Source: Terriglobia bacterium
GTDB taxonomy: Bacteria; Acidobacteriota; Terriglobia; Terriglobales; Acidobacteriaceae
Assembly: GCA_020073105.1 (NCBI GenBank)
Contig: JAIQFW010000061.1
Location: forward strand, 1 to 35,737
Length of the DNA: 35,737 bases
Direction of reading: 5' to 3'
Shown here: piece by piece, positions 1 to 8,875 of the stretch
Position numbering within the stretch: the stretch's first letter is position 1
Layout of the letters: each line of letters opens with the position of its first letter
Notes under the pieces: generated by a model
The model's input: only the letters and a program-made list of their open reading frames with translations
What the model was told of the DNA's origin: nothing
Database searches by the model: none
Made by a program: the position numbers and the translations under genes

Positions 1-3000
1 CGTGACGATGCCGCGCGTTTCCTTGTTGAGCGGAATGTGCAGGCTGATGATGTCCGCGGTGGGTAACGGCGGCTCCGAGTGGTAGCTCAGGTTGAGTTTG
101 TCAAACTGGCCGTTCAGGTTAACCGTAACGTCGTAATCGCGGACCCGGGTCGAAGCCTGCAAATCGAGGACGGGAGTTGTAGTCACCGGATTGATGAAGG
201 TCACCTGTCCGCGCTCCATCCGGTACTTGGTGCCATTGAAGTACACCTCGCCTTCAATGACGTCCGCTCGTCCCAGCAAGACCGGCTTGGCCGTCGTGCC
301 CCGCAGTTGCAAGTCCGCGCCGCCCGAAAGCCGTACCACCGCGGTTTGCATCTGCAGTTCGGGGGTAGTGACGATGTGTACGTCAAGCCGAATACGGTTC
401 AGCAGGGGGTTGGTCTGGGGCAGCGTAGAGCTTTGCGCACTGCGCTGCAAGTAGGAAGCGAAGTCAAACCCCGGCGTCACCGCTAGCTTGGTAATGGTGG
501 CGTTGCCAGAAAGCGTGGAGGCCGTCGACGTACCTGCCCAGTGCAAGTCGGCGTTGGTCATCGAGCTTACACCCGGAGGATAGCGGAGGCGGACATCTTG
601 CCCCCGCAGCGTGAGGTCAAAATTGAGCTGGCGGTTGTAAGCGGTCGCATAACCGCCAAAGCTGACATTGCCACCCCCAACGTGCGCCGTCAGGGTTTCA
701 ATCTGCAAGCGGTCCTGGTTAAAGATGAGTGATCCGTTGATGTCACTCAAACCGCTAGGGAGATCGCTGTATTGGATGGAGCCGTGGCTGATCTGGAGGC
801 GGCCCTGGCTTACCGGCCGATCTGCCGTACCTCCTAGCGCAACATCGATGGTGACCGTTCCGGACGAGGTGAAATCCGGGTTAAGGCTGTGAAGGAGTTC
901 CAGGTCGGCATGGCCGTTGGCCCGCAAATCGAGGCGATGCTCCCCGGTCAACTGCGCCGTGCCCGCCACGATGAGGTCGGTGCCCTGCCCGATCAAACGC
1001 AATTGCTGAATATTGAGCGCTCGATCGGAAACGGCAAATCGGATGGGCCCGTTGTTGCGCACCTGGATATGTTCCGCCTCGGCCAAGAACTCGCTCAGGT
1101 CACCCTTCACTTGCAGTTCACCCGGGTCACGCAACGGCCCAAGCAGCTGCAGATCTCCGGTTGCCTCGGAGTGGCCGGTCAGGTGCCCTTTCAAGTATGT
1201 CCTGAGCACAGGATCCACATCCAAGCGATTGAAATGCAGGTTTACTGTCGCAGGCCACTGGTCGCGCAAATGAACATTGCCGTCGATGTCGAGCGTGGCA
1301 TTGTGAAACTGGGAATGCCCGCTGAGACGCAGTTCCGCCCCCTGGGTCATAGCGTCCAGCGCAAAATCGCCGGCGAGTTCGTGGTCAAAGCTCAGGTCGT
1401 GCAAACGGATCTTTGCGTCAATGACAGGCTCATCCAGGGTTCCTGAACTTTGCGCGTCAAAGTCCATGCGGCCTTCGACCGCCACACGACTGAACTGAAG
1501 AGCGGGAATGCGGGCCAGTTCGAAGTTATTTCCGTGCAGATTCAACTGGAAAACCTTGGTAGAAAAGTTGTAGGTACCGTCTCCAGTGACCTGTGCTCCG
1601 TCCCGTCTGAAGTGAACTTCCTGTAAAGATACTTGTTCCCGGTTGAACGAAAACCCGGCCTCGAATTGCTGAACCGGCCCGCCGTACAGCATTGCCTCGG
1701 AGAGCTGCAGTCGCCCATGGCCTTGGGGTTGCGCTCCGGTGCCTGACGCATGCAGAAAAAGATCCACCTTTCCGCGCACCGGATAGTCTCGGCCAGCCAA
1801 CGCCAGAAGGTCGCCAACATCAGCGTTATGCATCTGTAAGCTCGCGGTAAAGCGACTTGAGTCCGTAAACTTCCGGTTGTCCAGCCCGAAGTCCAAGTCG
1901 AAGCTCAGGTCGGTTCCGTCACGGCGCAAGGTACCGTTATGGGCTGCGAACGCGCGCGGCGAGAGCTCGATCTCCGCTCCCAGATAGTCCCATTGAATCC
2001 GCTTCTGGGAAGTGTGCCCAGTGGCCGGGATGACGAGCTGGAAGTCCTGGGATTGCAGTCTGCCCGCAAAGTCAATTTCTGAAAGTCTTCCGGTGGCGGT
2101 CCCCGTGAACGAGGCACGGCCGCGCACGCTGAACGGAATTCGCTCCGGGTACCCAAGCGCGCTCAGAGCGGGTTCCCACTCGCCCAGATCGAGTGTGCTG
2201 ACCGCGAGCCTCACGGCGGCCTGCTTGGAGAGAGTCCCCGATGCGCGCACCTGGGTTGCCCGGGTTGCGGCGTTGAACTCGGACACCGCCAGTTCCCCCG
2301 CGGCCGCGCGGTAGCGGGCATCAGCGTGCACGTCCAGCGGTAACTGCCCGGGGGGGACCCTGTCGGGCGGGACCACGGTGAGCGCAATTTCAGTCTCGGA
2401 GTCGTGAAGAGACCCCTTCCAGTGAGTTTCAATTGTGCCAGCCGCCAGGCCAGCCAATTTCAGGCGATGCAGCGGGCGAGCGGAGGACGACAGTGCAGCT
2501 GCGATCTCCGCAGCCGAAAGGTCCTTGAAACGCAGGCGGACGCTTCCCTTCTGTCGCTCTGCCACCTTCTGGCCGTTCGGGGTCCCGGACGTTGCTGGGT
2601 TGAGCCAGTTACCGACCTCCGCCTCGCCGCTGACCATGCCTCCCAGCAGCTTCGCCTTGATGTCAGAGATCTTGAGTTGCTGCGGATTAACCCCGAATTG
2701 AGCGCCGAGGCTCTCTGCACGCAGATCGAGAGATTCAACGTGCCAAGCCAAGTCTTTAACCAGGAGGGTCCCATCAGAGGCGAATTGTGGATCTGACCAG
2801 GTGCCACGGCCGGTAGCGTGTACAATTCCTTGGCGCATCTCCGGATGACGCGACACCAGGCCTGCCTCGCGCAAATCCAGGGTGAGATCGTATTCGCCGC
2901 TCACCTCGGGCCGGCGAAAGTTTATCAGCCGGCCACTCCCTGTCAGGTGCGAGCGCCCTGACGTCGCCCTCAAAGACTTCACTTCCAGCCGGTCCGCGCC

Positions 3001-3678
3001 CAACTCAAAGTGAATCTCCCCCATCCATGCTACCGGCCGGAAACCGTCCCACTTCGTGTCGATCTTCCCTACCAGCAAGTCGCCATTGTAGCGGCGATGC
3101 AGCAGTGAATAATCGATGCTGGCAGTAACATTGTCGGCCACAAAATCCAGCGGGACCTTTTGATCATTCCAGATCGCTTCCCCGTGTCGGACCTCCAGAT
3201 GGCCGACCGATGCCGCGAACAGTTGCTCAAGGGGAGTTCTAGCCGACACCGTGCGCAGCTTGGGTTCCGGCTGATTGGTAGTGCCGTCAGGATAGAAGAT
3301 GACGTGAATTACGGGGTGGTCCAGGACGAGCGAATCAAATCCAAATTCCGCCCCCAGCACCGAGATGAGCTTGACCTGCGCGACCAACCGGTCCACGTGG
3401 GCATAGGGCACTTCTCCTTCAGCCTCGCGACCATGGATGGTGAGATCGCGCACGTCCACCACAAAACGGAAGGGCATGGTGTGAATGCTGCCCAGTTCCA
3501 CACGGCCACCAGTGATTCGCTCCAATTCGGCCGCGAGACGGTGCCGCACCATGGCCTGAAAGGAATCTGTCGTCGCGTACCAAGCCAGAAGGCCCAGTGA
3601 CAGCAACCCCATGAACGCAACTAGAGCCAGATACTTCCAGAACCCGCGCCGACGCGGATTGGCGCCGCGGTCGCTCAC
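1..3678 (-). CDS. tamB: TamB-like (DUF490) translocation/assembly protein, 3' end off window
   Basis: An open frame of 1226 codons runs from a GTG at 3678 off the left edge without a stop. The N-terminus has a basic stretch and one hydrophobic anchor (about residues 12-32, WKYLALVAFMGLLSLGLLAW), then an AsmA/TamB-like start (ELGSIHTMPFRFVVDVRDL). The rest is repetitive beta-rich sequence. The part nearest the edge carries the TamB C-terminal signature: FNGTKYRMERGQVTFINP, then VLDLQASTRVRDYDVTV, then LNGQFDKLNLSYHSEPPLP. TamB proteins span the periplasm and work with an Omp85 partner in lipid transport or outer-membrane protein insertion. The GTG overlaps the TGA of the SurA-like gene upstream, so translation is probably coupled. 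The last ~13 codons do not fit the family (see the finding on a chimeric end). The family call is firm; the precise substrate is not known. Confidence 0.88.
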   Translation of the reverse strand, partial: MSDRGANPRRRGFWKYLALVAFMGLLSLGLLAWYATTDSFQAMVRHRLAAELERITGGRVELGSIHTMPFRFVVDVRDLTIHGREAEGEVPYAHVDRLVAQVKLISVLGAEFGFDSLVLDHPVIHVIFYPDGTTNQPEPKLRTVSARTPLEQLFAASVGHLEVRHGEAIWNDQKVPLDFVADNVTASIDYSLLHRRYNGDLLVGKIDTKWDGFRPVAWMGEIHFELGADRLEVKSLRATSGRSHLTGSGRLINFRRPEVSGEYDLTLDLREAGLVSRHPEMRQGIVHATGRGTWSDPQFASDGTLLVKDLAWHVESLDLRAESLGAQFGVNPQQLKISDIKAKLLGGMVSGEAEVGNWLNPATSGTPNGQKVAERQKGSVRLRFKDLSAAEIAAALSSSARPLHRLKLAGLAAGTIETHWKGSLHDSETEIALTVVPPDRVPPGQLPLDVHADARYRAAAGELAVSEFNAATRATQVRASGTLSKQAAVRLAVSTLDLGEWEPALSALGYPERIPFSVRGRASFTGTATGRLSEIDFAGRLQSQDFQLVIPATGHTSQKRIQWDYLGAEIELSPRAFAAHNGTLRRDGTDLSFDLDFGLDNRKFTDSSRFTASLQMHNADVGDLLALAGRDYPVRGKVDLFLHASGTGAQPQGHGRLQLSEAMLYGGPVQQFEAGFSFNREQVSLQEVHFRRDGAQVTGDGTYNFSTKVFQLNLHGNNFELARIPALQFSRVAVEGRMDFDAQSSGTLDEPVIDAKIRLHDLSFDHELAGDFALDAMTQGAELRLSGHSQFHNATLDIDGNVHLRDQWPATVNLHFNRLDVDPVLRTYLKGHLTGHSEATGDLQLLGPLRDPGELQVKGDLSEFLAEAEHIQVRNNGPIRFAVSDRALNIQQLRLIGQGTDLIVAGTAQLTGEHRLDLRANGHADLELLHSLNPDFTSSGTVTIDVALGGTADRPVSQGRLQISHGSIQYSDLPSGLSDINGSLIFNQDRLQIETLTAHVGGGNVSFGGYATAYNRQLNFDLTLRGQDVRLRYPPGVSSMTNADLHWAGTSTASTLSGNATITKLAVTPGFDFASYLQRSAQSSTLPQTNPLLNRIRLDVHIVTTPELQMQTAVVRLSGGADLQLRGTTAKPVLLGRADVIEGEVYFNGTKYRMERGQVTFINPVTTTPVLDLQASTRVRDYDVTVNLNGQFDKLNLSYHSEPPLPTADIISLHIPLNKETRGIVT

Positions 3679-4364
3679 CGCATTTCGCCCGGGGAATCGG
3701 TCGGCGGCAGCTCCTTCCGAATATTGCTTCCGGAGCGCAGGTTTTGTAGCCACGCTACGAGCAATTCGTTCACCTTTTGCTGGGTGAGCAGTTCCTTGAT
3801 CTTGGGACTGACTTGAGCGAGCGGAACATCCTGACCGCCCGATTGCCGGAGTTGCGGCAGGAATTCCTGATTGTAGTAACTCTCAATGCTCTTGGAATCA
3901 ATGTTGACGGCGGGGCGCAGACGGGCATCCACCAGTTGCATCAGGTCCAGCTGCAGTGCGACGTATTGTTTTAGCTCACCTTCGGTGGTTCCACAGCGGT
4001 CAAGAACTGCCTGCCAGCCTGATGGGCTGTCTGCTCCTGGATGCTGTTGCCGGATCTCCGCCATGCGTTGCGCCACATGCTTATCGCTGGCATGTTGAAA
4101 GTCGGAGGCGTGCATTTGCTCCCGCAACAGTTCCTGGTCAATCAGGTGATCCAAAGCGGCCTTACGCTCCTCAGCGGTGAGCTGGCCGGGCGGACGGCCG
4201 TCCACGCAAGCCGCATTGCGCAGGCTATCCTCCCAGTCACTCTGCAAGATAATGTGGCCGTTGACCGTCGCCACAATTCGGTCCAGCACCTCTCCGGCCG
4301 GCGAAGGAACGGCCACGCCGAGACATGCGGTCAAACAAAGAACTATGCAAAACCTACGATTCAT
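3675..4364 (-). CDS. SurA N-domain-like periplasmic chaperone lacking PPIase domain
   Basis: The protein has 229 residues starting at ATG 4364, which shares one base with the TGA of the Omp85 gene (TGATG). A longer in-frame TTG start inside the upstream gene was discarded because the ATG gives a clean signal peptide (MNRRFCIVLCLTACLGVAVPSPAG). The mature start, EVLDRIVATVNGHIILQSDWE, is the typical opening of SurA/PpiD N-domains, followed by a helical region (AALDHLIDQELLREQM) and a C-terminal helix (VNELLVAWLQNLR) that normally packs on the chaperone core. There is no parvulin rotamase domain, and the length leaves no room for one. The inferred role is to hold outer-membrane proteins for the Omp85 protein encoded just upstream. 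A PPIase function should not be assigned. Confidence 0.85.
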   Translation of the reverse strand: MNRRFCIVLCLTACLGVAVPSPAGEVLDRIVATVNGHIILQSDWEDSLRNAACVDGRPPGQLTAEERKAALDHLIDQELLREQMHASDFQHASDKHVAQRMAEIRQQHPGADSPSGWQAVLDRCGTTEGELKQYVALQLDLMQLVDARLRPAVNIDSKSIESYYNQEFLPQLRQSGGQDVPLAQVSPKIKELLTQQKVNELLVAWLQNLRSGSNIRKELPPTDSPGEMR

Positions 4365-7300
4365 CAAAAGCTCTGTCCAATACTGAAGTAAACGTTGAAA
4401 TGTGATGCGTGCTGCGGCACGAAGTAGGAAAGGCTGCCGTTGCTGCCTTGTGTGCAGAAACTTGAAACCGCCTGTCCGCTCGTGCCCGGCTTCGCCTGGC
4501 AACTGGGGAATGCTGGTGGATTCAAATTGTACCCGAAATCGAACCGCACCGGCCCGATGGGCGTCTTATAACGCACGCCGATTCCCACTGCGTGGGACAG
4601 GTAACTGTAGTTGCACTGGCCGGCCGTGCTTTCCTGCAGGCAAAGTTGCGGGTCCTTCTGGCGCCAGCGCAGCAAGTTGTCCAGCATGGCCCGGCTGTCG
4701 GTGAAGACGTTGCCCGCATCCTCGAACAGGACGAAGCTCATGTTGTCCTGAAAATATGGCAATGGGGTCGGGGGCAGACGGAGTTCGAGGCTATTCAGGA
4801 ACAAGGCGCTGCCGCCCAACGGAAATCCGGTCGTCGGATCGCGCGGCCCCGCCTGGTTAAGACCAAAGCCTCGGTGAGAGTTCCCGCCACCTGCCAGGAA
4901 CCGCTCCGCCAGCGGAATGACGGTGGCCGACGGGCAGTCGGTCTGGGCGGGATCGGGACAACTCTGGCCAGGCGGAAGGATAGAGGTATTGCCAAAGGCG
5001 TTCTCCACTCCAACCCGCGTCGAACGGGCAAGCACAAACTTTCGTTCTCGTCGTGGGTTCTTCCCGAACACGTGGTAGGTGGAGTTTTGCGCCAGAATAC
5101 GGCTGAAATCCGCCTCGGAACCGAAATAACTGGTTGCGACCCCAGCCGTGACCGCGTTGTAACTGCCCTTGGTGCTCTCCAGGTCGCTGTCCCGCGTATT
5201 GCGAACGTAACTGAACCCCGGCTCACCGACACGCACCGGCAAGGAAAGCAGGGGGATTTCTGCGGGACTAATCTGGATGTCGCTGGCCTTTACCCGACGA
5301 TAGGTAAGGCTGTAATCCATGGTCGTGACCGGGGATCCCGCCGCGCTTCGAGTAACCACCTGCTCTGCCAGCACCGAGCCCTCCAGACGCTGCGAGGTGA
5401 AGGTGGTAACGTCCAGGGTATTGTCGTAGAAGCTGGAGAACCTGAGCTCCCAATTCTGACTGTTGAACCAGCGCGGTGCCACATAGGTGATCAGACCACG
5501 CTGTTGCAAACTACCGACATCTGCCCTGAAGGTGATGGTGTGGTCCCTTCCCCGGAAGTTGAGCCGGGTCACGGCCAACGACGCCCTCGGGCTGACTCCG
5601 GTCTGACCCTTGGCCTGGTTGGTACCTACCCTTGTAGGCTGCCCGGTCTGAAACTCCAGCCCCAAGCCGTAAGTGAAGGTGTAGCGCTTGGCTTCCTGAA
5701 CATCGACCAAAACGTTCTTATGCGGCAGGCTTCCATCCGGATTCTGCACCGCCGTGTCTACCTGGTTGAAAATGCCCAGATCGTACAGCCGTTTTTGTGT
5801 CTGCAGGATATCGATCTGGCTGAGGGGATCCCCGCTCTTGACCTGCAGCTCACGTTGCGCCACAAAGGGCTTGGTGAAGTTCAGTCCTGCGGTATAGATG
5901 TTGTCCACAAAAATCTGCTCACCCTCATGGATGGTAAAGGTCACATCCATGCGGTGGCCTTGGTCCGGGGTCGGTTTGGCCGAGGCCTCGAAGGTGGCGT
6001 GCGGAAATCCGCGGTTGAAATAGTAATTCAGCAGGTTGTCGCGGTCTTCAGCGATGTAATACTCGGAGAAGGGCTGTCCCTCGGCAGTGTTGATTTCAGC
6101 GCTGAGTTGGGCTTCAGAAAAGGCCTGATTGCCGACGATGTGAAATGCTCCCACCCGGGTCTGTAGACCCTCATCTACGGCGATGGTGATCGCGATGTCA
6201 TTCTCATGGCCTTGATAGTCGTCCGTCGCGTGGGACGTGACCTTGACCTGCTGGAAGCCGTTGGCCCGGTATAGATTCTCCAGGCCCTGAACATCATTTG
6301 CCAGCATGCGCTGGTTGTAGCGTCCGTTGGCAAACAACCGTCCGGCGGGCTGGACCTGCAGGCGCGGAAGCAAGGTCTCGGTGAGAAAGTACTGGTTTCC
6401 GCTGATCTCCAGTCTTACGACCTTATGCCGCGCGCCGGCGTTGATCGCGTAAATGATCTGCAGTTCATTGCCGTTGGTGTTGGGCTGTTTCTTGAGCTCC
6501 ACGGTTGCGTCAAAATAGCCCCGGCCTTGAAGATAGTTCAGCAGATTGTGGCGGCCCTCGTTTAACAGGTCCTCGTCCACCGCGTTCTCCTGGAAAATAG
6601 GGACGTTCTGCTTCAAAACCCCACGCCTGATCCTGAAGCCTTCGGTAGAAACTACGACCTTGGGCCCGGGAACTATATCGAGTACATAGTCCACGGCATT
6701 CGCATCGGGCCGGTACGATTTCTTGCCAATCGACACCTGCGCCAGTAACCGGTTCTGCTTCTGGTAGCGCTTGCGCAGCCGCTCCAGCGCGCTGCTGGTG
6801 CGTTGCATGGAGATCGGATCTCCGGGCCTCAGTTTTGCCGCCCGCTCGATCTCTTGCGGTGAACATCCCGAATCGCAATTCACGGTCAGGCTTCCGACAT
6901 GCGCCTGTGGCCCGGGATCGACGCGAAACCAGATTGCGATCTGTTGTGTGCTGACCTCCGGCCGTTCCTCCGGGGTCACCGAGGAGCGATAGTATCCGTT
7001 TTCTTCCATGAGCTGCCTGATGTTGGTCAGCGCACGGTCAAGCTTGTCGCGAGTAAACAACAACCCCAGCTCGAGTTTGGAAGCGTTAACGATTTGGCCA
7101 GCCGTAGGGCGATTGAGGGCGCCCTCAACCCTCACCTCGGAAACAAAGAGGTTAGACGTGGTGAAGAACAAAAGGGAAAGCCTTCCGTCCTGGGAATGCT
7201 CAGCTTCGACGCGAATATCGCTGAACCGTCCGCTGGCGTACAGCTCACGAATGCTTTGACGGATTAGATCGCGATCAAGGGGCCGACCTTCCTTCTGCGC

Positions 7301-7555
7301 GATCACGTCCCGCAGTCGCTGCTGATCAACCGCGTTCAGCAGATTCGGCCACACTATTTTTTCCACCGTCAGTCCCTGATACGTCGCCATGGTGTCTTGT
7401 TGGCGTACCACTGGGGAGGTCTGTGCTTCACCGGACTGGCCCTGCGCAGGCCCAGGTAGCATGCCGGCGGAGTCCGCGTCCCGCGCTTCCGCGGGGCAGA
7501 CGGCCGCGAGCACCAGCACGGTCAGGGCTTTGGGCAAAGCTCCCCTTAGAAGCAA
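4364..7555 (-). CDS. bamA: BamA/TamA-type Omp85 outer-membrane assembly protein with seven POTRA domains
   Basis: The protein has 1063 residues from TTG 7555, with GAGGAG about 6 bases upstream; an in-frame TAA lies 24 bases before the TTG. Residues 1-25 are a signal peptide. Seven POTRA-like units follow, at about 61-134, 135-216, 217-298, 299-376, 377-465, 466-547 and 548-624, with the usual helix and 'GY/GF' patterns (ENGYY, GRGYF, ANGF, NRGF, LGIF). Residues 625-1063 form the beta-barrel, with the Omp85 loop-6 motif RGF at about 895 (GGGNSHRGFGLN) and a terminal Phe (VYFSIGQSF). Several Cys pairs lie in loop regions (866/873, 972/981, 1019/1034). It is first in an operon with the SurA-like and TamB-like genes. 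E. coli BamA has five POTRA and TamA three, so BamA versus TamA identity is uncertain; the TamB partner would also fit a TamA-like role. Confidence 0.9.
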   Translation of the reverse strand: MLLRGALPKALTVLVLAAVCPAEARDADSAGMLPGPAQGQSGEAQTSPVVRQQDTMATYQGLTVEKIVWPNLLNAVDQQRLRDVIAQKEGRPLDRDLIRQSIRELYASGRFSDIRVEAEHSQDGRLSLLFFTTSNLFVSEVRVEGALNRPTAGQIVNASKLELGLLFTRDKLDRALTNIRQLMEENGYYRSSVTPEERPEVSTQQIAIWFRVDPGPQAHVGSLTVNCDSGCSPQEIERAAKLRPGDPISMQRTSSALERLRKRYQKQNRLLAQVSIGKKSYRPDANAVDYVLDIVPGPKVVVSTEGFRIRRGVLKQNVPIFQENAVDEDLLNEGRHNLLNYLQGRGYFDATVELKKQPNTNGNELQIIYAINAGARHKVVRLEISGNQYFLTETLLPRLQVQPAGRLFANGRYNQRMLANDVQGLENLYRANGFQQVKVTSHATDDYQGHENDIAITIAVDEGLQTRVGAFHIVGNQAFSEAQLSAEINTAEGQPFSEYYIAEDRDNLLNYYFNRGFPHATFEASAKPTPDQGHRMDVTFTIHEGEQIFVDNIYTAGLNFTKPFVAQRELQVKSGDPLSQIDILQTQKRLYDLGIFNQVDTAVQNPDGSLPHKNVLVDVQEAKRYTFTYGLGLEFQTGQPTRVGTNQAKGQTGVSPRASLAVTRLNFRGRDHTITFRADVGSLQQRGLITYVAPRWFNSQNWELRFSSFYDNTLDVTTFTSQRLEGSVLAEQVVTRSAAGSPVTTMDYSLTYRRVKASDIQISPAEIPLLSLPVRVGEPGFSYVRNTRDSDLESTKGSYNAVTAGVATSYFGSEADFSRILAQNSTYHVFGKNPRRERKFVLARSTRVGVENAFGNTSILPPGQSCPDPAQTDCPSATVIPLAERFLAGGGNSHRGFGLNQAGPRDPTTGFPLGGSALFLNSLELRLPPTPLPYFQDNMSFVLFEDAGNVFTDSRAMLDNLLRWRQKDPQLCLQESTAGQCNYSYLSHAVGIGVRYKTPIGPVRFDFGYNLNPPAFPSCQAKPGTSGQAVSSFCTQGSNGSLSYFVPQHASHFNVYFSIGQSF

Positions 7556-7693
7556 ACCGGCTCCTCGGCATCGTTACAGCTGGTTGGCAGCTTTGGTGAA
7601 ACGATCGATAGCAACGTATCTTTTCTCTCTGAGTGCCGTGACGGGTAGGTCGCCCGGCCACGGACCGGTTTCCGTTCGTCGTCCCGTGAAACC

Positions 7694-7699
7694 TATAAT
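7694..7699 (+). promoter_or_regulatory. -10 box for the ThiF-family gene
   Basis: A perfect TATAAT lies in the divergent spacer, 23 bases before the GTG at 7723. No good -35 was found at 16-18 bases. Transcription from it would give a leader of only ~16 bases. It would also place a tiny ATG reading frame (7710-7745, eleven residues) just upstream of and overlapping the GTG; its significance is unknown. Confidence 0.5.
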
Positions 7700-7722
7700 A
7701 ATGGTTTGGATGCTCGTAGACG

Positions 7723-8748
7723 GTGATCTCTTTGGAACTGGATGAAAGATATTCTCGTCAGGTGCTGTTTCGTGGCGTTGGCCCCGAGGGTCAGCGAAAA
7801 TTGGCGGCCTCGCGAGTTGCCGTTATCGGGTGCGGCGCCACGGGCTCAGCGCTCGTGTCCTTGCTGGCCCGCGCCGGTGTGGGCACCATCCGCATCATCG
7901 ATCGCGATTACGTGGAGCCGAGCAATTTGCAGCGGCAATCCTTGTTTGACGAAGCTGACGCCGCGGAGTCCCTTCCCAAAGCGATCGCCGCAGCGCGCAA
8001 GGTGGCAACCTTTAACTCACAGATCATCCTCGAACCCCAAGTTGCAGACCTCACGCCGCCCAACATCGATTCCCTGCTGGAAGGCGCGCAACTGCTTCTC
8101 GACGGCACCGACAACTTCGAGACCCGGTACCTGATCAATGATTTTGCCGTTAAGAATTCCCTTCCCTGGATCTATACCGCGGCGGTGGGCAGCTACGGCG
8201 TGACTCTCAACGTGCTGCCCGGTCGTAGCGCGTGTCTGGCGTGCATCTTTCCCGACCCGCCACAAGGCACATTCGAGACCTGTGAAACCTCGGGAATCCT
8301 GAATTCCACCGTGAACCTTGCGGCCTCGATCGCCGCCACAGAGGCACTCAAACTCCTCGTCGGAGCTGAGCCGCAACTCCGCCGCACCCTGCTCTCCTTC
8401 GACGTCTGGTGGAACGACCGGGCGGAGATCGCTGCCGACCGTCCTCGTCCGGGATGCCGCGCCTGCGACCGCCACGAATTCCCTCACCTTGCCGGAGAAG
8501 GGCGAGCTCATATCACGCTTTGTGGCCGCAATTCGGTGCAGATTCACGAACGGCATCGCCCGGTCGATCTGGTGCAAATGAGCGAGCGTCTCAAGCCCCA
8601 CGGCACGGTCCGGCACAACGACTTCGTTCTGAAGTTCTGGCGGGACCCCTACGAAATGACTCTTTTCCCTGACGGCAGGGCCATCATCAAGGGGACCACC
8701 GATACCGCCGTGGCCCGAAGTCTCTACGCCCGATACGTCGGGACCTAA
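7723..8748 (+). CDS. ThiF/MoeB/HesA-family E1-like adenylyltransferase
   Basis: The protein has 341 residues from GTG 7723. Family enzymes adenylate the C-terminal glycine of a ubiquitin-like sulfur carrier (ThiS, MoaD) for thiamine or molybdopterin synthesis. Visible marks are ELDERYSRQVLF at the start, the nucleotide loop GCGATGS (36-42), acidic D60 then EPSNLQRQ (65-72), GTDN (128-131), zinc-ligand pairs CLAC (171-174) and CRAC (245-248), and C187 in the ETCETSG segment near the usual crossover loop. A C-terminal extension (about 260-341, ending LTLFPDGRAIIKGT..ARSLYARYVG) matches the MoeB/ThiF subtype that carries such a tail. No carrier-protein gene is adjacent, so thiamine versus molybdenum cofactor cannot be decided. 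It is divergent from the Omp85 operon. The start is uncertain: no Shine-Dalgarno precedes the GTG, and TTG 7732 is an alternative. Confidence 0.88.
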   Translation: MISLELDERYSRQVLFRGVGPEGQRKLAASRVAVIGCGATGSALVSLLARAGVGTIRIIDRDYVEPSNLQRQSLFDEADAAESLPKAIAAARKVATFNSQIILEPQVADLTPPNIDSLLEGAQLLLDGTDNFETRYLINDFAVKNSLPWIYTAAVGSYGVTLNVLPGRSACLACIFPDPPQGTFETCETSGILNSTVNLAASIAATEALKLLVGAEPQLRRTLLSFDVWWNDRAEIAADRPRPGCRACDRHEFPHLAGEGRAHITLCGRNSVQIHERHRPVDLVQMSERLKPHGTVRHNDFVLKFWRDPYEMTLFPDGRAIIKGTTDTAVARSLYARYVGT

Positions 8749-8875
8749 CAAAAGCCGCGCCCAGAGCCGGGTTTCGGGTGTATGATTCTTCAGCGCCGGA
8801 TTCTGGAAGCCTCCGCCGGGACATCCTGAGGAACCGCCTTCGGAATCTGACTACCCAGGATTTGTGGAGGATTTT

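Noticed and set aside
889-1446. Plus-strand frame of 185 codons opposite the TamB-like gene
   Set aside because: The minus-strand TamB frame is open throughout and has family signatures; this is a shadow.
4592-6166. Long plus-strand open frame (524 codons) opposite the Omp85 gene
   Set aside because: It is fully antisense to a gene with seven POTRA repeats and a clear barrel; it has no family marks and is a side effect of high GC.
7710-7745. Tiny ATG frame ahead of the ThiF-family gene, a possible leader peptide
   Set aside because: Eleven residues without repeated codons or attenuator structure; noted only in the promoter entry.
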